In this document: one piece after another, positions 52,404 through 62,168 of the stretch
Position numbering within the stretch: the first letter of the stretch is position 1
Layout of the letters: every line of letters starts with the position of its first letter
Assembly: GCF_902506325.1 (NCBI RefSeq)
Contig: NZ_LR732333.1
Location: 62,001 to 126,000 of the forward strand
Direction: 5' to 3'
Length of the DNA: 64,000 nucleotides
DNA from: Limnobacter sp. 130
GTDB taxonomy: Bacteria; Pseudomonadota; Gammaproteobacteria; Burkholderiales; Burkholderiaceae_B
Position numbers and translations under genes: made by a program
The notes under the pieces: model-generated
Database searches by the model: none
The model's input: only the letters and a program-made list of their open reading frames with translations
Told to the model about the DNA's origin: nothing

Positions 52404-53627
52404 TCAGCAACCACCTGCCCAGCGTGGGTCTTTAATGCTGTAGCTGCGCGGTTTCATGTAGTCCACCGGGTCGCGCAGGTAATCCACTTCAGGTGGCTTC
52501 GGTAGTTTGGCTACTGCGTCAAGCCAGGTGGTTTCATAGGCTGAAGCACCACCACCAATGCCGGGTGTCCAGGCGTCGTGGTGCGTGGGCAAGGCCACCT
52601 TGGGTTTGGTCAGGGCCACATAAGCCAAGGCATCGCGGTAGGCGCTGGTCACCAGGCCAAAACCCACAATCGCATTTAACTGCACATCCACACATTCTGG
52701 AAGTTTTGAAAGGGCATTCGCTACCGCTTCGCTTTCCGCATTGCCTGCTTTCATGATGCCGGTGGAGTCGTGCCAGAACCACGCAAAGTCGCCCGCGCGG
52801 AAGTGGTAAGCCCAAGTGCCACCGGCAGGTTGACCCACGCCGCCATCATCACGCAGGGTGCCGACAAAGCGCAGTGCCTCGGCCATGCTGGTATTCAGGT
52901 AAGTGGGAAAGGTCAATACGTCGGGAATGTACACCAGCGGCATGCCACCACTGAGCAAGTCGGTAGGTTCGGCGGCCGAGTGGGTGTGTTGCACCACATG
53001 CACCGGGGCCACGTCTTCCCAAATCTGAATGGCTCGGGTGTTGCCGGCACCGGGGTTGGTTTGGTCACCCAGGTTCAGGCAGGGAAAGTTGTTGGCAATG
53101 CCTTCACTGGCCGCACGTTCGCGGGCAATGTCGCACACTGTGCTGCCTGCCACCAGCAGTGCATTGCTAAGGCCCGCCACATAGCCTGCATCGGCCGCGT
53201 GGTCAAAGTGCCCGTGGCCAATGAATATGGCTTCGGGCTGAATGGCCGCCAGTTCTTCCCTGCCAATGGGCACATAGTCAGCGTGCAGGCCGACAATTTC
53301 CCAAGCGTCCATCAAGAACAAATGGCCTTTCATGCTGACAATAAAGCTCGATACGCCCACCCACCAAAATTTCACCTGCTCTGGGTCCATGGCGTTTGCG
53401 CCCAGAATGCGTTCGCGTGTGGCTTGCAGTTCGGCACTGGGTGCGCGGGCCGCAGGCAGGGGTTTGAAGTTACTTGCTTCAAATACATTGGGGCGGGTTT
53501 CGCTGGGCGAGGTTCGGCCCGTGGCTGTGGTCTCTGAACCGGAGTCACCGCCCAAGCAGGCTGACAAAAGTGGTGCAAAAAGCAGGGCACAGGCCCACAG
53601 GCCTGCACGTGAAATAGAAGGTGTCAT
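52404..53627 (-). CDS. MBL-fold hydrolase lipoprotein
   Basis: 407 aa from ATG 53627, giving a signal peptide with lipobox LLSACLG (Cys about 22); upstream starts would destroy it. The metallo-beta-lactamase signature FIGHGHFDHAADAG (about 150) is clear, with further His/Asp ligands (VVQHTHSAAE; WFWHDSTG; LPTHHDAW). It is an exported metal-dependent hydrolase of unknown substrate. The next gene upstream on the same strand is a hydrolase, 53 nt away. Confidence 0.85.
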   Translation of the reverse strand: MTPSISRAGLWACALLFAPLLSACLGGDSGSETTATGRTSPSETRPNVFEASNFKPLPAARAPSAELQATRERILGANAMDPEQVKFWWVGVSSFIVSMKGHLFLMDAWEIVGLHADYVPIGREELAAIQPEAIFIGHGHFDHAADAGYVAGLSNALLVAGSTVCDIARERAASEGIANNFPCLNLGDQTNPGAGNTRAIQIWEDVAPVHVVQHTHSAAEPTDLLSGGMPLVYIPDVLTFPTYLNTSMAEALRFVGTLRDDGGVGQPAGGTWAYHFRAGDFAWFWHDSTGIMKAGNAESEAVANALSKLPECVDVQLNAIVGFGLVTSAYRDALAYVALTKPKVALPTHHDAWTPGIGGGASAYETTWLDAVAKLPKPPEVDYLRDPVDYMKPRSYSIKDPRWAGGC

Positions 53628-53680
53628 TGTTGTGGGTGTTGAATGTGTCTCCAACACCTTGTACTGCCAACAACGTTGTT

Positions 53681-54580
53681 TTAGATGCCCTTCACCAAGG
53701 GTGAGAAAAAGCGAATGATTTTGACCAAGTCTTCTTTGGCCTCGGGCAAAGCAATGTTCATGGTGGGCCAAATGTGAGGCATTCCAGGGCGAGTCAGCAG
53801 GGTGATCTGTCCGCCCACTTTGTCCACCGCGTCGCGCAGCAGCACGGAATCATCCAGCAGGCATTCGTTTTCACTGGCGGTTACCATCAGTGGTGGTAGG
53901 CCTTTCAGTTTGCCCAACAGGGGCGAGGCCCGCTCGTCGGCCGGGTCATGGCCGCACATGTACAAATTGGCCGCATGCTCGATCATGTGGGCAGACAACA
54001 TGCTGTCGGTTTTGTCATTGCCTTCAATTGAAGGTGACAGGCGGCGCATGTCGGTGGCGGGGGAAATCAACAGGCCGCCATGGGCAGGCAGTTTGTTTTT
54101 AACCGCATGTTGCAGTACCGCCAAGCTTAGGTTGCCGCCAGCAGAATCGCCGGCCACGAAAAGGGGTTCGCCAGCGGGTGTGTCAGCCACCAAGGCTTCA
54201 AAGGCCGCAATGCAATCGTCGAGTGGGGCGGGGAAGGGGTTTTCTGGCGCCAGGCGGTAGTCCACCATGAACACCCGAAATCCCAAGGCATTGGCCAAGG
54301 CGCCGCAGAAGGGGCGGTACATGGGTGGGTGCCCAGCCACAAAGCCGCCGCCGTGAATGTAGAGCAATGCGCCCTTTGGATTAACCGGAATCAGCCACTC
54401 GCCGGGTACGCCGCCCAGTTGCCCTTTGATGTGTTTCAAGCCTTTGGGCACGGGCGCCAGCAAGTTGGATGCGGCGGTCACCATGCGAAACCTGCGTACA
54501 AAACCAGCACCATTTCCCCGGTAACTTTTCAGGGCAATGCTTGCAATTTTGTTCATCACTTTGGCTTGAATCGAGGGCAT
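53681..54580 (-). CDS. alpha/beta hydrolase, HSL-type esterase
   Basis: 299 aa. The oxyanion-hole motif YIHGGGFVAGHP (about 73) and the nucleophile motif FVAGDSAGGNLSLA (Ser about 146) define the hormone-sensitive-lipase esterase group; ENECLLDDSVLL carries the acid and MPHIWPTM the His. It is divergent from a Baeyer-Villiger-type monooxygenase gene, and esterase plus BVMO is a common catabolic pairing (ketone to ester, ester to acid and alcohol). Confidence 0.9.
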   Translation of the reverse strand: MPSIQAKVMNKIASIALKSYRGNGAGFVRRFRMVTAASNLLAPVPKGLKHIKGQLGGVPGEWLIPVNPKGALLYIHGGGFVAGHPPMYRPFCGALANALGFRVFMVDYRLAPENPFPAPLDDCIAAFEALVADTPAGEPLFVAGDSAGGNLSLAVLQHAVKNKLPAHGGLLISPATDMRRLSPSIEGNDKTDSMLSAHMIEHAANLYMCGHDPADERASPLLGKLKGLPPLMVTASENECLLDDSVLLRDAVDKVGGQITLLTRPGMPHIWPTMNIALPEAKEDLVKIIRFFSPLVKGI

Positions 54581-54758
54581 GGTTTTCCTTTTCGAAGGTG
54601 GGGTGAGTATTTATAGCACTGCCAGCGCTGCACAGTTTACCTTGAGTTTTCAATGCACTTGATAAATTCGGACAAATCCGGAGTCGATTCGCAAACGCTA
54701 TTTTCAGGGCTGAAAAAATCGGCACAATAAAAAAAGAGAAAAACCAAACGGAGACACC

Positions 54759-56261
54759 ATGGCGATATTCGACGAAGACATTTTGATCATTGGCGCAGGT
54801 TTGTCAGGCATTAGTGCCGCATGCCATTTGAAAAAGGAATGCCCCAACCGAAAGTTCACCATTCTTGAGCGCCGTACCACCATTGGCGGCACTTGGGACT
54901 TGTTCCGTTATCCGGGGATCCGATCCGACTCTGACATGTTCAGTTTCGGCTTCAAGTTCAAGCCTTGGAAAAATGCGCACTTTTTCTCGCAGGGCAATGA
55001 CATTCGCAGTTATGTGCACGAAGCTGCCACAGAAAACAAAGTGTTCGATCACATTCGTTTTCAGCGCAAAGTAAACGATGCCAATTGGGACAGTGAGGCC
55101 CAACGCTGGGTAATCAATGCCGTGAATGAAGCCACTGGCGAGCCCGAGCAATACCGTGCCAAATTCATGATGGCCTGTGCAGGTTATTACAACTACGACC
55201 AAGGCTACCGCCCCGATTTCCCGGGCGAGAAAAACTTCAAGGGTTTGATTGTTCACCCCCAGCACTGGCCAGAAAACCTGGACTACACCGGCAAGAAAGT
55301 GGTGGTGATTGGCAGTGGTGCCACCGCGGTTACGCTGATTCCAAGCATGGCCGACAAGGTTGAGCACATCACCATGTTGCAGCGCTCGCCTTCGTATATT
55401 TTCTCGCTGCCCTCGGTGGATGCACTCACCAAGGTGTTGCAAAAAACCTTGCCTTCCAAACTGGCGTACAAGCTGAACCGCACGCGCACCATTGGCTTGG
55501 CGCACTTCATGTTCAAGGCCAGCAAAAGCAAGCCCGAGGTGGTGCGCCGCTTTTTGATCGCGATGATGCGCAGGCAACTGAAGGGCTCGAATGTGGACAT
55601 CAAGCACTTCACACCCAACTACATGCCCTGGGATCAACGCCTGTGCTTGGTGCCCGATGGCGATTTTTTCAAAGCCCTGCGCGGCGGCAAAGCCAGTGTT
55701 GCCACAGACACGATCAAGCAATTTGTAGCCAATGGCATTGAATTGAATTCGGGTGAAGTGCTGGAAGCGGACATTGTCGTGACCGCCACTGGTTTGAATG
55801 TGCAAATGGTGGGTGGCATGAAAATTTCGCTGGATGACGAGCCAGTCAACCTCAGCGAAAAAATGTTCTACAAAAGCGCCATGTTGCAAGACCTGCCCAA
55901 TGCCGCTGTGGTGCTGGGTTACACCCATGCATCCTGGACTTTGAAATCCGACCTGGTCAGCGGCTTTGTATGCCGCCTGCTGAACCACATGGACAAAAAA
56001 GGCCATGCAGTGGCGGTGGCCAAAACTGCGGATGTGCAGCCTGTTGAAGGTTTCACGGTGCTGGGCGGTTTGAATTCGGGCTACTTGAAGCGTGTGGCAG
56101 ACCAGTTGCCGCGCCAGGGTGAAACCCACCCGTGGCACAACCGGCAAGATTTTTACCACGACACCAAAACTTTGCTGGAAGACCCGGTGGATGAACCGGG
56201 CATGATCTTCGAACCCGCGAAGGTCGAAAAAGCCAAACCAAAGTTGAAGGCGGTGGCTTAA
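54759..56261 (+). CDS. flavin monooxygenase, Baeyer-Villiger type
   Basis: 500 aa. FAD-binding GAGLSGISAACHL (about 12), second motif GGTWDLFRYPGIRSDSDM, BVMO fingerprint FKGLIVHPQHWPE (about 160), NADPH-binding VVIGSGATAVTL (about 185) and TATGL near 345. It should insert oxygen into a ketone or hydroxylate a substrate with NADPH. The ATG follows a GGAG site. Paired divergently with the esterase gene, which suggests shared control of a ketone or long-chain compound pathway. Confidence 0.92.
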   Translation: MAIFDEDILIIGAGLSGISAACHLKKECPNRKFTILERRTTIGGTWDLFRYPGIRSDSDMFSFGFKFKPWKNAHFFSQGNDIRSYVHEAATENKVFDHIRFQRKVNDANWDSEAQRWVINAVNEATGEPEQYRAKFMMACAGYYNYDQGYRPDFPGEKNFKGLIVHPQHWPENLDYTGKKVVVIGSGATAVTLIPSMADKVEHITMLQRSPSYIFSLPSVDALTKVLQKTLPSKLAYKLNRTRTIGLAHFMFKASKSKPEVVRRFLIAMMRRQLKGSNVDIKHFTPNYMPWDQRLCLVPDGDFFKALRGGKASVATDTIKQFVANGIELNSGEVLEADIVVTATGLNVQMVGGMKISLDDEPVNLSEKMFYKSAMLQDLPNAAVVLGYTHASWTLKSDLVSGFVCRLLNHMDKKGHAVAVAKTADVQPVEGFTVLGGLNSGYLKRVADQLPRQGETHPWHNRQDFYHDTKTLLEDPVDEPGMIFEPAKVEKAKPKLKAVA

Positions 56262-56263
56262 AT

Positions 56264-56512
56264 TTAATTGTCGCTGTCGACCAGGGTGAAGCGCTGGGTC
56301 ATGCGCTCACCCACCTGTACCATTTCAAAAAACACGTTCATGGGGCGAGTCCAGGCGGTGTGTGCGTCGCCGCTCAGGGGGCGGTAAACCACCACTGGGC
56401 TCAAATCGCTTTCCTGAATGGCCTGGCAGATGATTTCATACAGCCCGCCTTTGTAGTGGCGGTAACGTTCGCCGGTTTTCACGCTGTGTGTTTGTTCTGG
56501 CACGTGACTCAT
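56264..56512 (-). CDS. DUF1653 family protein
   Basis: 82 aa. GERYRHYKGGLYEIICQAIQ, YRPLSGDAHTAWTRPMNVFF and RFTLV match DUF1653, a small cytoplasmic family of unknown function. An AAGGAG site lies upstream of the ATG. It stops 2 nt after the monooxygenase stop on the opposite strand. Confidence 0.9.
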   Translation of the reverse strand: MSHVPEQTHSVKTGERYRHYKGGLYEIICQAIQESDLSPVVVYRPLSGDAHTAWTRPMNVFFEMVQVGERMTQRFTLVDSDN

Positions 56513-56611
56513 GGGTGTCTCCTTTGTGGTTCAAAGTCATATTTCTTGAATATTCAAGGTCATATCGTTAAACTGTACGGCTGTCCTTGAAGAATTGAAA
56601 GGAGTTCCTGA

Positions 56612-56893
56612 ATGCCTGCAAGCAAGCGAGCAACCGAGGAAACCAGCAAGCCGGTGAGCAAAACCGTGAGCAAGCCCGTTGCCAAAGCAGAGCCGTCTGA
56701 AAGTAAAGCGGCACGCCCTGTAGCTACAACCCGTAAACCATCCAAAACTGCGCTTTCACCCTCTGAGGTAACGCCGTTGGCCCTGCTTACGCCCAGCAAG
56801 CCTGCGCGTCGCCGCAGGTCGGGTGCTGCCAAGCCCAGAAAACTCAAGGGTGCCACAACCACTTGGCCATTTCCAACAGGCTCACGGCCTTAA
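56612..56893 (+). CDS. Lys/Arg/Pro-rich small basic protein
   Basis: 93 aa with a good GAAAGGAG ribosome site. The N-terminal half is a run of Lys-Pro-Val-Ser-Ala repeats (KPVSKTVSKPVAKAE), the C-terminal part has KPARRRRSGAAKPRKLKG. The composition resembles histone H1-like or nucleoid-associated proteins, or a disordered RNA-binding tail, but no family is recognised. It lies 18 nt before the yggT gene. Confidence 0.65.
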   Translation: MPASKRATEETSKPVSKTVSKPVAKAEPSESKAARPVATTRKPSKTALSPSEVTPLALLTPSKPARRRRSGAAKPRKLKGATTTWPFPTGSRP

Positions 56894-56911
56894 CCTGCTG
56901 AACGCTTCACT

Positions 56912-57481
56912 ATGCTTCTAATCGATATTTTGCGCTTACTGCTGGAAACAGCCGCCAGCCTGCTGACCTTTTGTCTGTTACTGCGCGCGTTGATGCAGTG
57001 GGTGCGTATTCACCCCAGTAACCCCTTGTCGCCTTTTATTTTTTCGATGACCGATTGGTTGGTGAAACCGCTGCGCAAGGGTGTGCCCGGTTATGGTGGC
57101 ATTGACTGGGCGTCCATTTTCGGTGCTTTTGTGGTCTCGTTTGTGTTGCACATAGTATTGGTGCTGCTCACGGTGGGGCTGTCCAGTGGCGGGCCGGGTG
57201 TGGGCTCTTTGATAACGCTGACCATACCCATTGCCATTTTCTGGGTGCTTCGCAATGTCGCTTACCTGCTCATGGGTATTGTGCTGATTCAGGTCATTTT
57301 GAGCTGGGTGAATCCGTTCTCGCCGATCGCCTCTATCCTGAACGAGCTTTCCCGCCCGTTTTTGGAGCCGTTGCGCCGGGTTCTGCCCACGATTGGTAAC
57401 GTGGATTTGTCACCTTTGGCGTTTTTGCTGATTTTGCAAATCGTGATGATGGTGCTGCAAAGTTTGATGCCCGGGTTCTGA
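56912..57481 (+). CDS. YggT family membrane protein
   Basis: 189 aa containing two YggT repeats, each with two membrane helices and a PxxP-like block: NPLSPFIFSMTDWLVKPLRK and NPFSPIASILNELSRPFLEP, then LRRVLPTIGNVDLSPLAFLL. YggT proteins occur in the inner membrane and are linked to osmotic tolerance or division in other bacteria. A terminator follows 19 nt later. Confidence 0.93.
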   Translation: MLLIDILRLLLETAASLLTFCLLLRALMQWVRIHPSNPLSPFIFSMTDWLVKPLRKGVPGYGGIDWASIFGAFVVSFVLHIVLVLLTVGLSSGGPGVGSLITLTIPIAIFWVLRNVAYLLMGIVLIQVILSWVNPFSPIASILNELSRPFLEPLRRVLPTIGNVDLSPLAFLLILQIVMMVLQSLMPGF

Positions 57482-57499
57482 TCGCGCTGCGCAGTCAAT

Positions 57500-57529
57500 A
57501 AAAAAAGCACCCCACGGGGTGCTTTTTTT
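57500..57529. terminator. bidirectional rho-independent terminator
   Basis: A7-GCACCC-CACG-GGGTGC-T7: a strong stem with A and T tracts on both sides, between convergent yggT and glycine-zipper lipoprotein genes; it can serve both. Confidence 0.92.
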
Positions 57530-57550
57530 GTTTCAAGTGCTGGTTGTGAA

Positions 57551-58030
57551 TCAGCGAGTTACCCGAGAAGTGCCACCGCCACTTACAACTCGAACCCGAT
57601 CACCTGGGCGGAAATCTTCGCCAGCGGCATCCTGAACATAGGCGCGCAAGGTGCCGTTGTCCATTCGAACGGTGATTTCAAGACCTTGGCGCGTGGACGC
57701 ATTGCGTTCAATGGCTTGGCCTGCTACGCCACCAGCCACTGCACCCACAATGGCACCCACTGCACGGCCGCTACCACCACCGACATTGCTGCCGGCAATA
57801 CCACCGATGATGCCGCCTGCCGCTGTGCCCACACCGTTGGTGTCGCCTTGAATGGTCACTGTGCGTACGCTTTCCACTGTGCCTTGTTCGATAATTTGGG
57901 CGCGACGTGTTTCACCTTCGCGGTACACCTGACCCGAACTGCTTTGGGTGGCACAACCTGCAAGCGCTGAAAGCGCAATCAGGGCCACTGCGCCGGTACT
58001 TCTAAAACTGAACTGAATTGACTTGGCCAT
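57551..58030 (-). CDS. glycine-zipper outer-membrane lipoprotein, SlyB-like
   Basis: 159 aa. The lipobox ALAGCAT (Cys about 26) and a central glycine-zipper 2TM domain (GIIGGIAGSNVGGGSGRAVG, then AIVGAVAGGVAGQAIE, about 73-108) are followed by a beta domain (GLEITVRMDNGTL). SlyB/PcpY lipoproteins help stabilise the outer membrane. Stand-alone gene with a terminator at its end. Confidence 0.9.
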   Translation of the reverse strand: MAKSIQFSFRSTGAVALIALSALAGCATQSSSGQVYREGETRRAQIIEQGTVESVRTVTIQGDTNGVGTAAGGIIGGIAGSNVGGGSGRAVGAIVGAVAGGVAGQAIERNASTRQGLEITVRMDNGTLRAYVQDAAGEDFRPGDRVRVVSGGGTSRVTR

Positions 58031-58050
58031 GACTAGTTTTTCCTTTCAAG

Positions 58051-59007
58051 TTACCAGGGTTGTTGGCCGAAAGCGGCTGCAAACCTGGATGCGATTTCTT
58101 CCCGGCTGTATTGGTAAGTTTGTGGGCCTTTGGCTGCAATTTTCAAAGAACCCATCAAGCTTGCCAGTTTGGCCGCATTGACTACGCCCATGCCTTCTGT
58201 AAGGCCATAGAGCAAGCCTCCGCGGTAAGCATCGCCGCAGCCAGTGGGGTCGGCGATCTGTTCTGCTTTAACGCATTGTATGTTGTGTCGTTGACCCTGT
58301 GTAAATACCCAGCTGCCTTCCGCGCCGCGTGTGACTACCAGTGCTTCCAGCTTCTCTGCGATTTGTTCCAGACTCAGGCCGGTACGGTCACACAACATTT
58401 TGGCTTCATAGTCATTGACCGCTGCGTACGTGGCAAGTTCCAAAAACCGGTCAAGTTCAGGTTTACCGAACATGGGCAGGCCCTGGCCAGGATCAAACAA
58501 GAACGGAATACCCGCTGCCGCGAATTGCTCGGCGTGTTGCATCATGCCGTCCCGACCATCGGGGGCAATAATACCCAAAGCGATGTCACCCGCATCGGCA
58601 ACCTGGTTCAAGTGCGAGTGGCTCATGGCACCGGGGTGAAAAGCGGTAATTTGATTGTCGTCCAGGTCGGTGGTGATGAAAGCCTGTGCGGTAAATTCTT
58701 CGCCAATCTGCTTCAGGCAGCTGGTTTCAATGCCCAAAGTTTGCAAGCGTTGAAAGTAACCACCGGCATCGTGCCCAATGGTGGCCATGGGCACAGGTTT
58801 GCCGCCCAGCATATTCAGGCTGTAGGCAATGTTGCCGGCGCAGCCACCCCAGTCTTTACGCATGCTGGGTACCAGAAACGCCACGTTCAGAATATGTACC
58901 TGGTCAGGCAGAATTTGATCTTTGAAACGGCCTTCAAAAACCATGATGGTGTCGAATGCAATGGAGCCGCAAATTAAAACGCGCTTGGTGTTGGTGGGGG
59001 AATTCAT
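58051..59007 (-). CDS. PfkB-family carbohydrate kinase (adenosine kinase type)
   Basis: 318 aa. The GG-motif region WGGCAGNIAYSLNMLGGKP (about 54) and the C-terminal ATP/anion-hole signature DPTGCGDAYRGGLLYG (about 252, catalytic Asp) define the PfkB/ribokinase family. Sequence style (VLICGSIAFDTIMVFEGRF) is that of bacterial adenosine-kinase-like or sugar kinases. The exact substrate is unsettled. It lies 37 nt after the DUF3426 gene on the same strand. Confidence 0.9.
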   Translation of the reverse strand: MNSPTNTKRVLICGSIAFDTIMVFEGRFKDQILPDQVHILNVAFLVPSMRKDWGGCAGNIAYSLNMLGGKPVPMATIGHDAGGYFQRLQTLGIETSCLKQIGEEFTAQAFITTDLDDNQITAFHPGAMSHSHLNQVADAGDIALGIIAPDGRDGMMQHAEQFAAAGIPFLFDPGQGLPMFGKPELDRFLELATYAAVNDYEAKMLCDRTGLSLEQIAEKLEALVVTRGAEGSWVFTQGQRHNIQCVKAEQIADPTGCGDAYRGGLLYGLTEGMGVVNAAKLASLMGSLKIAAKGPQTYQYSREEIASRFAAAFGQQPW

Positions 59008-59043
59008 GTGAAACAGTCCAGTAGTTAAAAATTGGCTTGGCGT

Positions 59044-59844
59044 TTATTGTTCGCTTGGGCCTTGGTCGAATAATTCAAGCCGAAAACCGGTTGCGGCGCT
59101 TTCGGGCAGTTGGGTGTTCAGCGTGCTCAGGTTCAAGTATGCCAGCACTTCCACTGTTTTTTTACCAGCAATTAACGGGGCTTGGCTGGCTGCGCTTTCA
59201 TCCCGCAGCTGATAGTCGCTCGGGCTTAGCGATTTGCTGGCCAGTACCAGGCCTTGTGGGTCGAGTAGCTCTACTTTCAGGTGCGGCCACCGGGCTGGCA
59301 AGGGGAGCGGGTTGTGCAGTGTCAGGTCAACCCGCAAATTGTGTTCATCGAGCGCTTGCAAGCCGCTGCCCTCTACCTGTAAGGCTTGAGTAGCCGGGCT
59401 TGCAAACAGGCGCTGCATGCCTGGTGCGGCGGTGTTAATGTACGCAGCCAATTCTGGTGCCTTTTGCAGCAAGGGCACCCGTTGCCACCACAAAGCCTGA
59501 AGACCAAGCATGACAAGCAACGCCACGCAGGCGACTTTCTGGGCCGGGCTGCTGTGCTTGAAATTCAGCAATGGTTTTTTTGGGGCGGTGTTGGCAAACA
59601 ATTCTTCAGAGCCGGTGCCGTCTCCACCGGTCAAGTTGTGATCGCTGGTGTAGCCGCTGTTGCCTTGCCGGGGACTCAAATCAAGTTTTTGCCATGCCTC
59701 AGTGTCAGCCGAGGTGAGGTGTTCAATACCCGAAAACACGGTTTGGCACTGCCCACAGCGCACCTTGCCTTCATGCAGTTGCAGTTGGCCAGAGGTCACT
59801 TTGAACAGCGTGTTGCAGTTGGGGCAGCGTGTGGCAAGGCTCAT
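59044..59844 (-). CDS. zinc-ribbon/DUF3426 membrane protein
   Basis: 266 aa. An N-terminal MJ0042-type zinc ribbon (TRCPNCNTLFKV and VRCGQCQTVF), a disordered linker, one membrane helix (VACVALLVMLGLQALWW, about 110), then a DUF3426 periplasmic domain. The family is common next to prmA in betaproteobacteria; function unknown. It is 37 nt downstream of prmA. Confidence 0.92.
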   Translation of the reverse strand: MSLATRCPNCNTLFKVTSGQLQLHEGKVRCGQCQTVFSGIEHLTSADTEAWQKLDLSPRQGNSGYTSDHNLTGGDGTGSEELFANTAPKKPLLNFKHSSPAQKVACVALLVMLGLQALWWQRVPLLQKAPELAAYINTAAPGMQRLFASPATQALQVEGSGLQALDEHNLRVDLTLHNPLPLPARWPHLKVELLDPQGLVLASKSLSPSDYQLRDESAASQAPLIAGKKTVEVLAYLNLSTLNTQLPESAATGFRLELFDQGPSEQ

Positions 59845-59881
59845 GGCGCTAGTTTAACCTTGCCGGACGAAGGGTTTGCCT

Positions 59882-60796
59882 TCAGTCGGCGGCTTTTTGG
59901 CCATGCAGGCACACCCAACCATCACGTTCAGCCCACACCGCCAGATTGATCCATTGGCGGTAGTGTTCAATTACTTCCTCGGCTTGCCGCGCCAATACAC
60001 CTGAAAGCACCAGTTGCCCGCCCGCTTCAACATGGTTGCACAACGAAGGTGCCAGTACTTTCAGCGGGTTGGACAGAATATTGGCCACGACCACCGGGAA
60101 CTGGCGCTTGGCCAAGGGGAAATCGGGCAAACCACAGGGCATTTCAACACCGTTATTGCTGGCGTTGTAGGCGGTGCTGTCTACAGCTTGGGGATCGATA
60201 TCCACACCAATGGCTTCGGATGCCCCCAATTTAAGCGCAGCAATGCCCAAAATGCCGGAACCGCAACCATAGTCCAGCACGTTTTGGCCTTTCAGCGGAA
60301 ACTCGCTGAGCCAGCGCAAACACAGGGCCGTGGTAGGGTGCGAGCCCGTGCCAAAAGCAAGGCCGGGGTCGAGTACCAAATTGATTCGGTCGTCAATGTT
60401 TTGGGGTTCATGCCAGGAAGGCACGATCCACAGGCGGGCGGAAATGGGAATGGGGTCGAATTGGGATTGCGTTAAACGAACCCAGTCTTCCTGAGGCACT
60501 TCGGTGTACTCAATTTCTGCTTTTCCCAGCAACTTGGCGGGGATTTCGCCGAAAATTTGTTCACCTTCGGCCTTGTTGCGAAACAGGGCCACCACATTGT
60601 TCAGGTTCCACGCCGCTGATTCAGGTTCCATGCCGGGCTCGCCAAACAAGGGTTGCTCGTCTTCGCTGTCGGCATTGGCGTCTTCAAGGCTGACGGCCAA
60701 GGCCCCCAACTCCATGAGCAGGTCCGACACTTCGTCGGCTTGCTCAAAGGGCAGGGTGAGTTTGGCTTGTATCAGCGGTGTGGCCTGTGCAGTCAT
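59882..60796 (-). CDS. prmA: ribosomal protein L11 methyltransferase
   Basis: 304 aa, the usual length. SAM-binding motif NVLDYGCGSGILGIAALKLG (about 168), LAFGTGSHPTTALCL and VVANILSNPL are diagnostic for PrmA, which trimethylates L11 on several residues. The acc-prmA order is typical for Burkholderiales. It lies 6 nt after accC on the same strand. Confidence 0.97.
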   Translation of the reverse strand: MTAQATPLIQAKLTLPFEQADEVSDLLMELGALAVSLEDANADSEDEQPLFGEPGMEPESAAWNLNNVVALFRNKAEGEQIFGEIPAKLLGKAEIEYTEVPQEDWVRLTQSQFDPIPISARLWIVPSWHEPQNIDDRINLVLDPGLAFGTGSHPTTALCLRWLSEFPLKGQNVLDYGCGSGILGIAALKLGASEAIGVDIDPQAVDSTAYNASNNGVEMPCGLPDFPLAKRQFPVVVANILSNPLKVLAPSLCNHVEAGGQLVLSGVLARQAEEVIEHYRQWINLAVWAERDGWVCLHGQKAAD

Positions 60797-60802
60797 ATTG
60801 AT

Positions 60803-62152
60803 TTACTTAAAGCGCGCTTCGAGTTTGTGCTCAAGGTAGTGAATGCTGGTGCCGCCCTCAACAAAGCGGGCGTCTTCCATCAATTCACGGTGCAACGCGG
60901 TGTTGGTTTTAATGCCGTCGACCACCAGTTCTGCCAGGGCTTGGCGCATGCGGGCCATGGCCTGCTTGCGGTCTTCGCCATAGGTGATCACTTTGGCGAT
61001 CATGGAGTCGTAATGGGGTGGAACGTTGTAGCCGCTGTAAACGTGTGAATCGACGCGCACACCAGGGCCTCCCGGTGCGTGCCAATTCTTGATTGGGCCG
61101 GGTGAGGGCACAAACTTGAACGGGTCTTCGGCGTTGATTCGGCATTCCATGGCATGGCCACGGAATTCAATGTCGCGTTGGCGGAATCGCAATTTCTGGC
61201 CAGCGGCAATGCGAATTTGTTCCTGCACAATGTCAACACCCGTGATCATTTCTGTCACTGGGTGCTCAACCTGAACACGGGTGTTCATTTCAATGAAGTA
61301 AAACTCGCCGTTTTCATACAGAAACTCGAACGTGCCTGCGCCACGGTAAGCAATTTTGCGGCAGGCTTCTGCGCAGCGTTCACCAATGCGCTCGATCAGG
61401 CGGCGGGGAATGTTCGGTGCCGGCGCTTCTTCAATTACTTTTTGGTGGCGGCGTTGCATGGAGCAATCGCGCTCACCCAGCCACACGGCATTTTTGTGCT
61501 CGTCAGCCAGGATTTGAATTTCAATGTGGCGGGGGTTTTCAAGGAATTTTTCCATGTAAACCGCTGGGTTGTTGAACGCTGAACCTGCTTCGGTTTTGGT
61601 CATGGTGACCGCATTCAACAGTGCCGCTTCCGTGTGCACCACGCGCATGCCGCGACCACCACCACCGCCGGCAGCCTTGATGATGACCGGGTAGCCAACC
61701 TGGCGTGCAATTTTCACGATTTCGCGGGGATCATCGGGCAATTCGCCTTCCGAGCCGGGCACGCAGGGCACGCCAGCAGCGATCATGGCACGCTTGGCGG
61801 ACACCTTGTCGCCCATCAGCAAAATGGATTCCGAACGTGGGCCGATAAATACGAAGCCGCTTTTCTCTACCCGATCGGCAAAACTGGCGTTCTCGGAGAG
61901 AAAACCGTAGCCCGGGTGAATCGCTTCTGAATCAGTGACTTCAGCCGCGCTAATGATGGCTGGAATGTTCAGGTAGCTTTCTTTGGAGCTGGGTGGGCCG
62001 ATACAAACAGATTCGTCGGCCAGTTTTACATACTTGGCATCCACGTCGGCGGTGGAATACACCGCCACGGTTTTAATGCCCATTTCCTTGCAGGCGCGCA
62101 GAATGCGCAGGGCTATTTCGCCGCGATTGGCGATCAGTATTTTTCCAAACAT
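60803..62152 (-). CDS. accC: acetyl-CoA carboxylase, biotin carboxylase subunit
   Basis: 449 aa from ATG 62152, which follows AGGAG; the frame's earlier ATG (62176) overlaps accB and is not supported. [20 protein letters not shown], the ATP-grasp glycine-rich loop [14 protein letters not shown] (about 160), [15 protein letters not shown] (about 288). It carboxylates biotin on BCCP using bicarbonate and ATP, the first step of fatty-acid synthesis. It follows accB by 16 nt. Confidence 0.98.
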   Translation of the reverse strand: MFGKILIANRGEIALRILRACKEMGIKTVAVYSTADVDAKYVKLADESVCIGPPSSKESYLNIPAIISAAEVTDSEAIHPGYGFLSENASFADRVEKSGFVFIGPRSESILLMGDKVSAKRAMIAAGVPCVPGSEGELPDDPREIVKIARQVGYPVIIKAAGGGGGRGMRVVHTEAALLNAVTMTKTEAGSAFNNPAVYMEKFLENPRHIEIQILADEHKNAVWLGERDCSMQRRHQKVIEEAPAPNIPRRLIERIGERCAEACRKIAYRGAGTFEFLYENGEFYFIEMNTRVQVEHPVTEMITGVDIVQEQIRIAAGQKLRFRQRDIEFRGHAMECRINAEDPFKFVPSPGPIKNWHAPGGPGVRVDSHVYSGYNVPPHYDSMIAKVITYGEDRKQAMARMRQALAELVVDGIKTNTALHRELMEDARFVEGGTSIHYLEHKLEARFK

Positions 62153-62168
62153 GGTGGCAGCTCCTGTT

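Noticed and set aside
52165-53537. Plus-strand frames opposite the MBL-fold gene
   Set aside because: Compositionally antisense, no ribosome sites, no recognisable domains.
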